Of a stretch of DNA of 64,000 nt, positions 1 through 8,059 are shown in pieces (within the stretch, counting starts at the first letter, position 1; each line of letters opens with the position of its first letter). Source of the DNA: Lederbergia graminis (lineage in GTDB: Bacteria; Bacillota; Bacilli; Bacillales; Bacillaceae_C). The translations under genes were made by a program, and so were the position numbers. Below the pieces are notes generated by a model that saw only the letters and a program-made list of their open reading frames with translations, had not been told where the DNA came from and ran no database searches. The stretch covers positions 124,001-188,000 of the forward strand of contig NZ_JBHSMC010000014.1 in assembly GCF_042655485.1 (NCBI RefSeq), read 5' to 3'.

Positions 1-35
1 TATGAGTGTCTATTCAGTCTAATAGATAGAAGGGG

Positions 36-569
36 GTGCTCAAAATAGAAAAGTTAGTGAAAAAGGCCAAAAAGGGTAATGACAAGGCATTCTTGAAGTT
101 ATTCCAGACGTATGAAAAGGAGATTTACAGGACTGCTTTTGTTTATGTTAAAAATCAAAATGATGCTTTAGATGTTGTTCAAGAAACAGCTTACCGAGCT
201 TTTAAATCTATCAAAAATCTTAAAGAACCAGTATATTTCAAAACGTGGCTGTTCAAGATAGCGATTAATTGTGCAATTGATATTATTCAAAAGCAAAAAA
301 AGATAATTCCATTGAAGCCAGAGTTTGAAGATTTGATTTCTGGAGATCCCAATGAAGATGTTTTATTAACAATGTCTTTAAAGGATTTATTGGAACGGTT
401 AAGTGAAGAAGAAAAAAGTGTAATATTACTAAGATTTTATCAAGATATGACTTTAAAAGAGGTATCGGAAACATTACGCATCCCATTAGGGACAGCAAAG
501 ACAATATTATACCGTGCTTTAAAAAAACTACGGAATAGTGAGAAAGGAGCTGGGTTTTATGGGGAGTAA
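36..569 (+). CDS. ECF-type RNA polymerase sigma factor
   Basis: This 177-residue sigma-70 family protein would direct RNA polymerase to a small stress regulon. Region 2 lies around residues 10-80 (YEKEIYRTAFVYVKNQNDAL, DVVQETAYRAF), with a short linker to region 4 at about 110-165 (LERLSEEEKSVILLRFYQDM, LKEVSETLRIPLGTAKTILY), which is the usual two-domain ECF plan and length. The GTG start sits almost against a G-rich ribosome site, so the first codons are slightly uncertain. The gene overlaps the next one by 11 bp, and that gene encodes a one-pass membrane protein, the classical sigma/anti-sigma arrangement. The promoter would lie upstream of the window, so autoregulation cannot be checked. 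The family is clear; the stimulus is unknown. Confidence 0.93.
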   Translation: MLKIEKLVKKAKKGNDKAFLKLFQTYEKEIYRTAFVYVKNQNDALDVVQETAYRAFKSIKNLKEPVYFKTWLFKIAINCAIDIIQKQKKIIPLKPEFEDLISGDPNEDVLLTMSLKDLLERLSEEEKSVILLRFYQDMTLKEVSETLRIPLGTAKTILYRALKKLRNSEKGAGFYGE

Positions 570-1512
570 ATTGAGTAGCAAAATGAGCCAAATCCCAATC
601 CCGAATGAACTTCATGAAAGAAGTAAATTAGGGGTTGCAAAAGCGAAATCAGAAATGGGAAAGTCAAGGATATTAAAGTCTAAAAATGTAATAGCATTAG
701 TTGCTAGTATATTAATTTTATTTGGTAGTTATGGTCTTATTAAAAATTTCAATGATAGTTCAACTCCTGAATCTCAAGGAGCTTATTTTACTGAGGATGG
801 TGGTTTGCATATTCCGGCATTACAATTACCAGAAAAAGGCGAGGAAAAGTCGATGAGTATGATCGGCTTAATAGTATATAACGGTAAAATATATACACAA
901 ACTGCTACTGAAATTGATGTGAAAGATGCTGTTAATTTGTTAGGGGAAAAGCTGGGAAGGACAAAAGGAATTATTGATGAATGGAGTAAGCAGGACGCTT
1001 ATGCTGATGAGTTTGCATCCTCAATAGGAGAATCTGACGTGTATACCGTAAAAGGGTACGACAAAGATTTTCGGATTATGACATATGATAAATATGAAGA
1101 CAGTGGTGAGGTTTATGCCGAATTTTACGAAGCTCTTAATGGCATAACCATTTATAGTGGAGAAGATTTTTTTGGTAAACTTAATATCGCTGGAAATATT
1201 GTAAATGCTCAATATAGAACCTATAGTGATTGGAATCATAGCATTGACAATTTTTTCGAAATCAATGACAAAAAAATATTAAATTCTTTTATAGAAGAAC
1301 TAAATACGACTAGTCCAATAACATATGAAACAATCAACGAAACTCTAGGTAACTATCGCAATGATCAGCAATACAGAGAGTTAATTTTAGAATTGAAAGA
1401 TGGATCAAAGGTTCATTTGGTGATAATTAAAGACGGATATATTCGATATGATCATTTATATTTTAAAATGGAAGACGAGATTTTCACACAGATGTGGAAG
1501 CAACTTGAATGA
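559..1512 (+). CDS. membrane-anchored anti-sigma factor (putative)
   Basis: This is a 317-residue protein with a short cytoplasmic N-terminal part (about residues 1-40, beginning MGSKLSSKMSQIPIPNELHE), one transmembrane segment (VIALVASILILFGSYGLI, about 43-60) and a long extracytoplasmic domain. That topology and the translational overlap with the ECF sigma gene indicate the cognate anti-sigma factor, which would hold the sigma factor at the membrane until a signal arrives. I chose ATG 559 over an upstream in-frame start because AGAAAGGAGC lies at the proper distance before it. The outer domain was not matched to a named sensor fold, so the signal is unknown. The role is inferred from context and topology. 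Confidence 0.8.
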   Translation: MGSKLSSKMSQIPIPNELHERSKLGVAKAKSEMGKSRILKSKNVIALVASILILFGSYGLIKNFNDSSTPESQGAYFTEDGGLHIPALQLPEKGEEKSMSMIGLIVYNGKIYTQTATEIDVKDAVNLLGEKLGRTKGIIDEWSKQDAYADEFASSIGESDVYTVKGYDKDFRIMTYDKYEDSGEVYAEFYEALNGITIYSGEDFFGKLNIAGNIVNAQYRTYSDWNHSIDNFFEINDKKILNSFIEELNTTSPITYETINETLGNYRNDQQYRELILELKDGSKVHLVIIKDGYIRYDHLYFKMEDEIFTQMWKQLE

Positions 1513-1573
1513 CATGCTAGTTTGTCCACTTTGTTCAATTCCTTTATACTTGAGTTAAAAAGGAGTGGTATCC

Positions 1574-1999
1574 ATGTACGAATTGAAGACGAAGGAAACG
1601 GATAATAGTGTTATTGAGTTTATCGAACAAGTGGATAGCCCTAAAAAGCGTGAAGATGCATTTAAATTGTTAGATATTTTTACAGAAACTAGTGGTTATG
1701 AAGCAAAAATGTGGGGGCCTAGTATTATTGGTTTCGGTTCCTATCATTATAAATATGCATCTGGTCACGAAGGCGATGCACCGCTAGTAGGATTCTCTCC
1801 AAGGAAGGCAAAGGTTAGTCTGTACTTTGCACCAGGGGATCCAGAACGGGAGAAATTACTTGAGGAATTTGGGAAACATACGACTGGGAAAGCATGTGTG
1901 TACATTAATAAGGTCGCAGATATTGATGTTGACTTATTGAAAGATTTAATAACATCTTCAATTAAATTTTTACGAGAAACATATCCAGAGAATAATTAA
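1574..1999 (+). CDS. DUF1801 family protein
   Basis: This small soluble protein of 141 residues has the features of the DUF1801/YdhG-like family: an N-terminal helical part, the segment MWGPSIIGFGSYHYKYASG, then a strand-rich part (APLVGFSPRKAKVSLYFAPG) and a C-terminal helix. The biochemical function of the family is not established. The start at ATG 1574 follows AAAAAGGAG with ideal spacing. It has its own 62-bp upstream gap after the anti-sigma gene and its own terminator downstream, so it may be transcribed alone or as the last gene of the sigma operon. No catalytic residues can be named. Confidence 0.82.
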   Translation: MYELKTKETDNSVIEFIEQVDSPKKREDAFKLLDIFTETSGYEAKMWGPSIIGFGSYHYKYASGHEGDAPLVGFSPRKAKVSLYFAPGDPEREKLLEEFGKHTTGKACVYINKVADIDVDLLKDLITSSIKFLRETYPENN

Positions 2000-2010
2000 G
2001 AAGTTACGGA

Positions 2011-2035
2011 AGCGCAACAAAAGTGCGCTTTTTTT
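2011..2035 (+). terminator. rho-independent terminator after the DUF1801 gene
   Basis: The stem AGCGCA/TGCGCT closes a short A-rich loop and is followed directly by seven T residues. It lies 12 bp after the stop of the preceding gene. Confidence 0.85.
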
Positions 2036-2115
2036 GTGGTATTCTTTACCAAAAGACGATATGATTATTATAGGGTGAATTTTCGGTATCTTCAGTAAAA
2101 TAACACTAGGATGTG

Positions 2116-2682
2116 ATGATCTTGAAGAAAATAATTGTAATCCTTAGTGTATTATTGTTTAGTAGTTTGCTTCTTACAGCATTGCCATCAAGTGTGAGCG
2201 CATGCAGTTGTGCGGTAGTCTCTGAACCCCAAACTAGTTACAATCATGCTGAAGCTGTTTTTAGTGGGAAAGTAATCGATATTAGGCGGAATAATAGGTC
2301 AGGCTATAGTCCATTGAAGGTCTATTTTGAAGTTAAGGAAACTTGGAAAGGCATTAATGAAACCCAAGTAATTATTAATACAGGATTAGGTGGTGGAGAT
2401 TGCGGTGTAGCTTTTGAAGTAGGTAAGGAATACATGGTGTATGCTAGTAAATCGAGTATCTATGATACTTCAGGACTTAGTACCACTATTTGTACGAATA
2501 CCGGTCTTCTAAGCAACGCTCAAGCAGACTTAGATTTCCTTGGGGAGGGAGAGGCCCCAACGGAAGAGGTTAATATTATGGAAGAAGAAAAAAGGAAGTC
2601 CTGGTTTATGTGGGGTGGAATAATCGTTATGTTAGTTTCAATCAGTATTGTAGGAATTATTTTGTATCGAAAAAAGAGATAA
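2116..2682 (+). CDS. membrane-anchored TIMP/netrin-like (NTR) domain protein
   Basis: The 188-residue product has a signal peptide (about residues 1-29, ending SSVSA), a mature N-terminus starting CSCAV, an NTR-like domain and a C-terminal anchor (WGGIIVMLVSISIVGIILY followed by RKKR). The mature start and the following PQTSYNHAEAVFSGKV resemble the first strand of tissue inhibitors of metalloproteinases, where the N-terminal Cys of a CxC motif binds the protease zinc. Further cysteines occur in GGGDCGVAF and TTICTNTG and could form disulfides. The protein would be exposed outside the membrane. Inhibitor activity is inferred from resemblance only. ATG 2116 is preferred because AGG lies five bases upstream; GTG 2113 and TTG 2122 are possible. 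Confidence 0.72.
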   Translation: MILKKIIVILSVLLFSSLLLTALPSSVSACSCAVVSEPQTSYNHAEAVFSGKVIDIRRNNRSGYSPLKVYFEVKETWKGINETQVIINTGLGGGDCGVAFEVGKEYMVYASKSSIYDTSGLSTTICTNTGLLSNAQADLDFLGEGEAPTEEVNIMEEEKRKSWFMWGGIIVMLVSISIVGIILYRKKR

Positions 2683-2751
2683 TATGGGGTAGATTACTCA
2701 TGAAATCCAAGTGCTATCGCAGAAGAATGAGTGATTAAAGGAGTGAGACCA

Positions 2752-3669
2752 ATGAAATCCTTTAAGCTGGCTATGTCAATAGATGAAGCACAGGTGATGT
2801 TAGAAGCTATTTTGAATACACCCATTACCCACATAGAAGGAATTGAAATGGGCGAGCTTAGTAGAGTATTCAGTTTTTATGTAGATAGTGAATCTTATGT
2901 GGTACATTTCCGAGATTCCAATATTAGTTTGGAAAAAGCAGATTATATATATCGAACGTATGGAGATATTTTACCGATCCCAAGAGTTATAAAAAAAGGT
3001 GAACATGATGGCCTTTCATTTATCATTAGTGAAAAAGTGGAGGGTGTACCAATTAGTAGTTTATCAGAAACGGAACAAGCTGATGTTCTTGATCATGTGG
3101 CGTCTATTTTTACAACAATGAGTGAAATTAAGTTGGATCGATCGAAAGGGTATGGTTGGATCTCACCAACGGGAGAGACAGCTTTCAACACTTGGGAAGA
3201 GATGATTATAAATTCTTTCCGTGATGATGATGGTGGTTTCCATCATAATTGGACCCAACTTTATGAAACAAGCTTTTTAGAAAAAGAGGTATTTCAGCAA
3301 GGGTATGATAAGATGCTAGAATTGCTCCAGTATGCGCCCGACCATCCTGGCCTTGTTCATGGTGATTTCCATTTAGGGAATATGTTATCAGATGGAAAGA
3401 AGGTAACCGGCATTGTGGATTGGGAGATGTCCATGCATGGTGACTTTGTGTTGGATGTTGCTGGTTTGCATTTCTGGTCGGAACATTTGAGCTTTCCAGA
3501 GCGGATTCAAGAAGCTTGGCAAAAGAAGGGGAAAGAAATCCCTCATTTTGAGGAAAGATTGCGAGCGTATATGATTTGGAAGGCGATTGATGGTCTGAGA
3601 TTCTTCGCTAAAAAGGATGACAAGCAAGCATATGATTATATGAAAGCGAGATTAAAGCACTTGTTGTAG
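2752..3669 (+). CDS. aminoglycoside phosphotransferase-fold (APH) family protein
   Basis: This 305-residue protein has the protein-kinase-like APH fold. The Brenner motif HGDFHLGN supplies the catalytic Asp and the metal-binding Asn, and IVDWE supplies the second metal Asp. The N-terminal lobe has the strand-rich GELSRVFSFYVDSESYVVHF region. Such proteins phosphorylate antibiotics or small metabolites; the substrate cannot be deduced. Start ATG 2752 follows AAAGGAGTGAGACC. It stands alone, convergent with the VanY-like gene, and the intervening 215 bp hold an inverted-repeat array and a bidirectional terminator. Confidence 0.82.
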   Translation: MKSFKLAMSIDEAQVMLEAILNTPITHIEGIEMGELSRVFSFYVDSESYVVHFRDSNISLEKADYIYRTYGDILPIPRVIKKGEHDGLSFIISEKVEGVPISSLSETEQADVLDHVASIFTTMSEIKLDRSKGYGWISPTGETAFNTWEEMIINSFRDDDGGFHHNWTQLYETSFLEKEVFQQGYDKMLELLQYAPDHPGLVHGDFHLGNMLSDGKKVTGIVDWEMSMHGDFVLDVAGLHFWSEHLSFPERIQEAWQKKGKEIPHFEERLRAYMIWKAIDGLRFFAKKDDKQAYDYMKARLKHLL

Positions 3670-3693
3670 AATCGTTAATCGTATCTTGGCTAT

Positions 3694-3832
3694 GAAGACA
3701 AATATAGGTGGAAAATTAAAATTCTGTCTTCATAGGTGCAGTCTGAAGACAAATAAAGGAGAAAATTACAAAATATGTCTTCGTAGTAGCTTTATAAAGA
3801 CAGAAAAAGAATAAAGCAGCAAATGTGTCTTC
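3694..3832. repeat. word array 1: three inverted GAAGACA/TGTCTTC pairs, 51-bp period
   Basis: The heptamer GAAGACA (third copy AAAGACA) begins at 3694, 3745 and 3796, and its reverse complement TGTCTTC begins at 3725, 3776 and 3826. Words therefore alternate in orientation with start-to-start steps of 31, 20, 31, 20 and 30 bp, giving an exact 51-bp unit. The bases between the words are A-rich and only partly conserved (GGTGGAAAATTA, GGAGAAAATTAC). The array lies between two convergent genes, just before their shared terminator. No reading frame uses it. The function is unknown. Confidence 0.85.
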
Positions 3833-3844
3833 AAACGACAAAAC

Positions 3845-3886
3845 AAAAAAGAGATCTCGGTACAATATCGAGATCTCGTTTTTTTT
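3845..3886. terminator. bidirectional terminator between the APH and VanY-like genes
   Basis: The perfect 9-bp stem GAGATCTCG/CGAGATCTC (3851-3859, 3869-3877) is flanked by A-rich sequence on the left and a T run on the right, so it can stop transcripts arriving from both sides. Confidence 0.88.
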
Positions 3887-4814
3887 AGTTTGCTCCTACA
3901 GGAACCGCGTCAAAGTACTCTTCTAGCGTAATGTTTTGCTCGTAAATTTCTTTTGCAATATCTAATCCGACATACCGAATATGCCATGGTTCATATTGGT
4001 AGCCTGTAATATGTTCTTTTCCTTTTGGATAACGAACAATAAATCCATATTCATGGGCATGTTCTGCTATCCATTCGGCTTCAGGAGTGCCACCAAAACA
4101 GTCTTGAACAGCACATTTTCCGTCACTACCGGAAACATCCATCGTTAATCCAGTTTGATGTTCACTATGACCAGGGCGTGCACTATATCGGTCAGCAGCT
4201 TCTTTTCCGTCTCTTTTTACATAGTTATTATATAGAATAGTTTGAGTTGCTTGGGATCGATAGCCAGATGCTCCTGCTAATAAAATCCCATCAACTTCAG
4301 CACCAGCAAACATTTTCTCCAATGCTGTTGCTGCCTCTTTCCTCATTTTCCGTTTATCAACCTTTTCACTGAAGATAAATCTAACATTAGGATACACTAA
4401 ATCTTTAGGAGAATAGTTATCTGGCAGCTTAAATTGTTTATTGACAAGTACTTCTATGGAAGCTGGATTTGCAACAACTTGGATGGCGTCTTCATTTCCT
4501 TGATCCGCATTCCCTTTTTTGTCAGGCTTTTGCTCCTCAGGATCCTCGTTTTGTTGTTCTTCTTCATCTTCTGGAGTTTTCTCATCTTCCTTTGCAGGGT
4601 CTGTGACAGGATCGTCTTCTTTCTCTTCATCTACTGGCGGTGTTGTATCATTCTCAGAGTCTGGATTCGTATTGTCAGTGGGCTCCTCTGTGACAACTTT
4701 TTTATCATCATCAGGCTCTTTTTTATTATTATCATTGATTGATAGACTACAACCTACTATTAAGCCAACCATCAATGTTAAGATTAGCATGAAAAATATG
4801 CTAGATTTCTTCAT
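3885..4814 (-). CDS. VanY-type D-Ala-D-Ala carboxypeptidase, lipoprotein
   Basis: This 309-residue peptidase M15B protein trims the terminal D-Ala of peptidoglycan stem peptides outside the membrane. A lipoprotein signal with Cys22 (VGLIVGC) anchors it. Residues about 30-110 form a highly acidic Pro/Glu/Asp-rich spacer that would carry the enzyme away from the membrane. The catalytic domain is about 120-305. Its markers are SGYRSQ, then SEHQTGLTMD (zinc ligands His219 and Asp226) and EPWHIR (catalytic Glu275, zinc ligand His278). The start follows GGGAGGAAG. The gene is monocistronic. The acidic spacer is unusually long and low in complexity. No VanS/VanR or van ligase genes are adjacent, so a housekeeping cell-wall role is more likely than vancomycin resistance. 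Confidence 0.9.
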   Translation of the reverse strand: MKKSSIFFMLILTLMVGLIVGCSLSINDNNKKEPDDDKKVVTEEPTDNTNPDSENDTTPPVDEEKEDDPVTDPAKEDEKTPEDEEEQQNEDPEEQKPDKKGNADQGNEDAIQVVANPASIEVLVNKQFKLPDNYSPKDLVYPNVRFIFSEKVDKRKMRKEAATALEKMFAGAEVDGILLAGASGYRSQATQTILYNNYVKRDGKEAADRYSARPGHSEHQTGLTMDVSGSDGKCAVQDCFGGTPEAEWIAEHAHEYGFIVRYPKGKEHITGYQYEPWHIRYVGLDIAKEIYEQNITLEEYFDAVPVGAN

Positions 4815-5013
4815 AAAAAAACTTCCTCCCTTACTAGTTGCTTATATCTCGTTGTTGATTGCTTTTTGTACTTCTTTCATTCTATTCCTTTCCGTTAATG
4901 AAAAAAAGATAAATATTAAAATGTAATAAATGTAACACGGTAATTTTAATCACTACTCATTAGACGAATTGTACCTTCGTTTTGTTTCAAGCAATCATTT
5001 CCAAAGTGTAAAA

Positions 5014-5057
5014 CACAAAAAAGACGGAGCAAAAGTTGATTTTGACTTTTTGCTCCG
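5014..5057 (-). terminator. terminator of the chemoreceptor gene
   Basis: On the minus strand the stem CGGAGCAAAA.../...TTTTGCTCCG is followed by TCTTTTTTGTG. It lies 33 bp after the stop of the chemoreceptor gene. Confidence 0.82.
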
Positions 5058-5089
5058 CCTCATGTGATTGTTCAAAGGCAATGGATATA

Positions 5090-6838
5090 TTAAAACGTAA
5101 ATTTGCTTACTTGTTCGTTTAATTTCTCTGATAAAGTTGCTAGTTCTTGAGCTCTTCCTGATATTTCATGCATGGAGCTACTTGTTTGTTCTGTTGCAGC
5201 AGCAGCTTGCTCTATACCTGCAGCTGATTCCTCTGCTACCGCTGCTACTTCTTCGATTGATTCACTCATTTTCTTACTGTTATCTAATAAGTTTCCTAGG
5301 CTAGAAGAGATATTTTGAACTTTTCCATTCATTTCGGATACGGAATTATTGATTGTTTCAAATGTGCGGCCAGTAACCTCAATTTGGTTCGTACCATTTT
5401 CAACCTCATGGTAGCTTGATTCTAAAGAAATTACAGCTTCATCTGAGTTTTTCAAGATCCGTTGAATTGTTTTAGTGATCTCCACACCTGATTCGGCAAC
5501 TTGATCGGAAAGCTTGCGTACTTCTGATGCAACTACCGCAAACCCTTTTCCATGTTCACCTGCTCTAGCAGCTTCAATTGAAGCATTTAATGACAAAAGA
5601 TTAGTTTGTTGTGCAATCTCTTGAATCATTTGACTTAGCTTAGATATCCTTTGTGATTCTTCATTTAAACTTTTTACATTGTCAACTGCAATTGTAACCT
5701 TTTGGTGAATATTACCCATTTGTTGAACAGATTGGTCCATCAATGTACGGCCTTCTTCTGACATTTTTAAAACATGATTAGACGTTTTTCCAACTTCGAT
5801 TCCAGCATTATTCACTGTTGTTACTTTTTCATTAAATTCTTCCATCATTTCATTTAAAACAGTAGCGTTATTTGCTTGAGATTCTGCCCCTGAGGATAGC
5901 TCTTGCATCGTGGAAGCCATTTGTACTCCACCTTCATTAATTTCATTCGTCGATTGCATGAGTTCCTCACTATTGCTATTAACGATAGCTGCGGCATTTG
6001 AAACTTGTTGTATAACATTTTTCAGATTCTCATTCATTCTGTTCATCGCAGCAGCCAATACGCCAATTTCATCTTGACCATTATAATCAATTTGTTGCGC
6101 GGCTAAATCTCCATCTGCAATCCTATTGCTCATTACTACTACTTTATTTAAGTTTCGCGTAATTGCTCTACTGATGAAATAAGTAGTAATACCTCCTACA
6201 AGTATAGAAACAATAACTGAAATTAATAACGTAGTAAAAGCAGTTGCTTGACTTTGATCCGCTTCCGTAACAGCTAATGTACGTTCTTCATTTATGATTC
6301 CACGTAAACTATCTAGTAATTCAAGTGTTTTCGTAAGTTCTTCATCCACGTCCTCAATAAATTCAGACGCATAGTCGACATCTCCATTTTTTAAAGCAGG
6401 GATTACATTCAACGAGAAAATATTATTTATTCTCTTATCATTCAGGCTAATTTCCCTAAATAAATCTTCTTTTTCTTTTGTATCCATGTTTGTTTTTAGT
6501 TGCCCTTCAATCGTATTGAACTCGTCTCGAAGTGCTTCATACTCTTCAATAAGGTTAGAATCTTGTTCTTGAATATAATTGACAATATTATTTGATTTAC
6601 CACGAATGATTGATCCCATTTCTGTTATAGCCACTGACCTATCTGCACGTCTTTCTAAAGCATCAATCTTCTCCCCAACCGTATTTAGAGAAACGGAGAC
6701 AATAACGGTTGAAGCTGCAAATAACGTAAAAATAATTAGTAAACTTAAACCAAACTTCCATCCTATCGTTAGGTTTTTAAATTTAAGCCTTTTCATTTTA
6801 ACTTTTAAAAGATTTGTAACCCGTTGTAATTTACTCAT
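5090..6838 (-). CDS. methyl-accepting chemotaxis protein
   Basis: This 582-residue transmembrane chemoreceptor would pass extracellular signals to CheA/CheW. It has a cytoplasmic basic N-terminus, TM1 at about residues 29-50, a helical extracellular domain of about 150 residues (a four-helix-bundle type sensor by its heptad-like helices), TM2 at about 200-222, a HAMP domain (about 223-275) and a long coiled-coil signalling domain. The conserved hairpin tip is at about 406-445 (EIAQQTNLLSLNASIEAARA, GKGFAVVASEVRKLS). AGGAGG lies 12 bases before the ATG, slightly far. It is a single gene, as is usual for receptors. The ligand is unknown. Confidence 0.95.
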   Translation of the reverse strand: MSKLQRVTNLLKVKMKRLKFKNLTIGWKFGLSLLIIFTLFAASTVIVSVSLNTVGEKIDALERRADRSVAITEMGSIIRGKSNNIVNYIQEQDSNLIEEYEALRDEFNTIEGQLKTNMDTKEKEDLFREISLNDKRINNIFSLNVIPALKNGDVDYASEFIEDVDEELTKTLELLDSLRGIINEERTLAVTEADQSQATAFTTLLISVIVSILVGGITTYFISRAITRNLNKVVVMSNRIADGDLAAQQIDYNGQDEIGVLAAAMNRMNENLKNVIQQVSNAAAIVNSNSEELMQSTNEINEGGVQMASTMQELSSGAESQANNATVLNEMMEEFNEKVTTVNNAGIEVGKTSNHVLKMSEEGRTLMDQSVQQMGNIHQKVTIAVDNVKSLNEESQRISKLSQMIQEIAQQTNLLSLNASIEAARAGEHGKGFAVVASEVRKLSDQVAESGVEITKTIQRILKNSDEAVISLESSYHEVENGTNQIEVTGRTFETINNSVSEMNGKVQNISSSLGNLLDNSKKMSESIEEVAAVAEESAAGIEQAAAATEQTSSSMHEISGRAQELATLSEKLNEQVSKFTF

Positions 6839-6865
6839 TAATACTACTATCCTCCTAAATTAATC

Positions 6866-6875
6866 GAAACGTTTC
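6866..6875 (-). promoter_or_regulatory. GAAACGTTTC palindrome before the chemoreceptor gene (possible CcpA cre)
   Basis: A perfect 10-bp palindrome lies about 30 bp before the start codon and resembles half of a catabolite-responsive element, but the outer TG/CA pair is only partly matched. This is a weak candidate. Confidence 0.3.
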
Positions 6876-7042
6876 AAAAGATAACAATAATTATACCAAA
6901 TTTCTCCATGAAACATAGAACTTTGGTATCGGATTTTTTTGTACTCTATATTATTTTCGACCAACATTTGTAAAAGTGAAGTGTATATATACAAAAAATT
7001 ATGAGAAAAGGGTTTTTTTTTGCCTATTTTTATGAAAAACGT

Positions 7043-7116
7043 TGCAGATGCAATAATATAATGGTACTATATCGGTATACGATATATCGACATACAATAT
7101 AGAGATGGTCGATATA
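7043..7116 (+). promoter_or_regulatory. promoter and two overlapping operators of the first PadR gene
   Basis: A promoter can be read as TTGCAG (7043-7048), 17 bp, TACTAT (7065-7070). A perfect dyad TATATCG-GTATA-CGATATA (7068-7086) covers the -10 region. A second perfect dyad, TATATCGAC (7083-7091) and GTCGATATA (7108-7116), overlaps it and reaches the ribosome binding region. Placement over the promoter fits autorepression by the PadR protein encoded next. Confidence 0.72.
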
Positions 7117-7133
7117 AGAAGCAGGTGAAGAGA

Positions 7134-7475
7134 ATGGACAAAAAAATCAATGACTTTTTACCGTTATCACAAGCAACATTCTACATTTTGTTATCACTTC
7201 GAGAAGTAAGACACGGTTATGCGATTATGCAAGATATTGAGGAAATAAGCCGTGGAGAAGTAACAATGGGACCAGGTACTTTATATGGTGCACTCGGAAA
7301 ACTAGAAAAGCAAAAAGTAATTATAAAAGCAGAAGTCGACGAAGGAGATCGTCGTAAATATTATCAATTAACGGAACTGGGAAAGAAAATTCTTCAGTTA
7401 GAGTACAAACGATTAGAATCACTTGTTGAGAATGCTCATGAAATAATGAAGGAATTAGAAAGTGAGGGAAATTGA
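7134..7475 (+). CDS. PadR family transcriptional regulator
   Basis: This winged-helix repressor of 113 residues carries the PadR hallmarks: a first helix (SQATFYILLSLREVRHGYAI), the recognition region MGPGTLYGALGKLEKQKVI, the wing EVDEGDRRKYYQLTELGKK and a C-terminal dimerisation helix. PadR proteins respond to toxic small molecules or envelope stress and usually repress their own operon. Start ATG 7134 follows AGGTGA; an upstream in-frame GTG overlaps that site. Its stop overlaps the ATG of the DUF2812 gene (TGATG), so the two are translationally coupled. Two dyads over the promoter are the likely operators. Confidence 0.9.
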   Translation: MDKKINDFLPLSQATFYILLSLREVRHGYAIMQDIEEISRGEVTMGPGTLYGALGKLEKQKVIIKAEVDEGDRRKYYQLTELGKKILQLEYKRLESLVENAHEIMKELESEGN

Positions 7476-7984
7476 TGATTAAAAAATTTAAATTTTTCCT
7501 AGCTTCAAATGTCGACAAAGAAGAAAAGTGGCTAATAGAAATGTCTAGCAAAGGATTTCATTTTAAGAAATACAAAGCATTTATGTATTATTTTGAAGAA
7601 GACAAAAATAAATCATATATTTATCAAACAGATTTTAATGAGCCAACGGATGATTATTTTCAGTTGTATGAGGATGCAGGATGGGAATATGTAGACAGTG
7701 CTGTTGTGAGGTTCCACTATTTTAGGACAGATGCTAATAATACCAAGGTGAAGAAAATATATTCGGATAGTGAATCAATTAAAGAGACATATCAAAGAAT
7801 GTTAAAATTTTACTTATTATTTTTCTTCGTGCTGCTTACCTCTCAAGTTTGGCTCTTTACAACGTGGAGAGGTGACGCACTACAAATTATTGTTTTGTCA
7901 ATCGTTGGAGCAGTTATACTCTTATATGTATATCTATTTATATCATTAAAACGAAAAATAAACTTTTATACTAGAAAACTTTAA
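7475..7984 (+). CDS. DUF2812 membrane protein, PadR partner
   Basis: The 169-residue protein has an N-terminal soluble DUF2812 domain (KFFLASNVDKEEKWLIEMSS, then KGFHFKK and the WEYVDS region) followed by two membrane helices (about residues 112-128 and 136-156). DUF2812 proteins are commonly encoded just after a PadR regulator; they are thought to act with it in sensing or envelope adaptation, but no activity is established. The start overlaps the stop of the PadR gene. The 75-bp gap to the next gene is A-rich and has no clear terminator. Confidence 0.82.
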   Translation: MIKKFKFFLASNVDKEEKWLIEMSSKGFHFKKYKAFMYYFEEDKNKSYIYQTDFNEPTDDYFQLYEDAGWEYVDSAVVRFHYFRTDANNTKVKKIYSDSESIKETYQRMLKFYLLFFFVLLTSQVWLFTTWRGDALQIIVLSIVGAVILLYVYLFISLKRKINFYTRKL

Positions 7985-8059
7985 TGATGCGAAGTGCGTT
8001 ATCTAAAAAAAACGAAAAATCATTTCATTAAAAATAAGATATAGGAGCTGACACAGCTA

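Noticed and set aside
4519..4926. A Ser-rich plus-strand open frame opposite the VanY-like gene
   Set aside because: It is the antisense image of the acidic low-complexity spacer and has no ribosome site.
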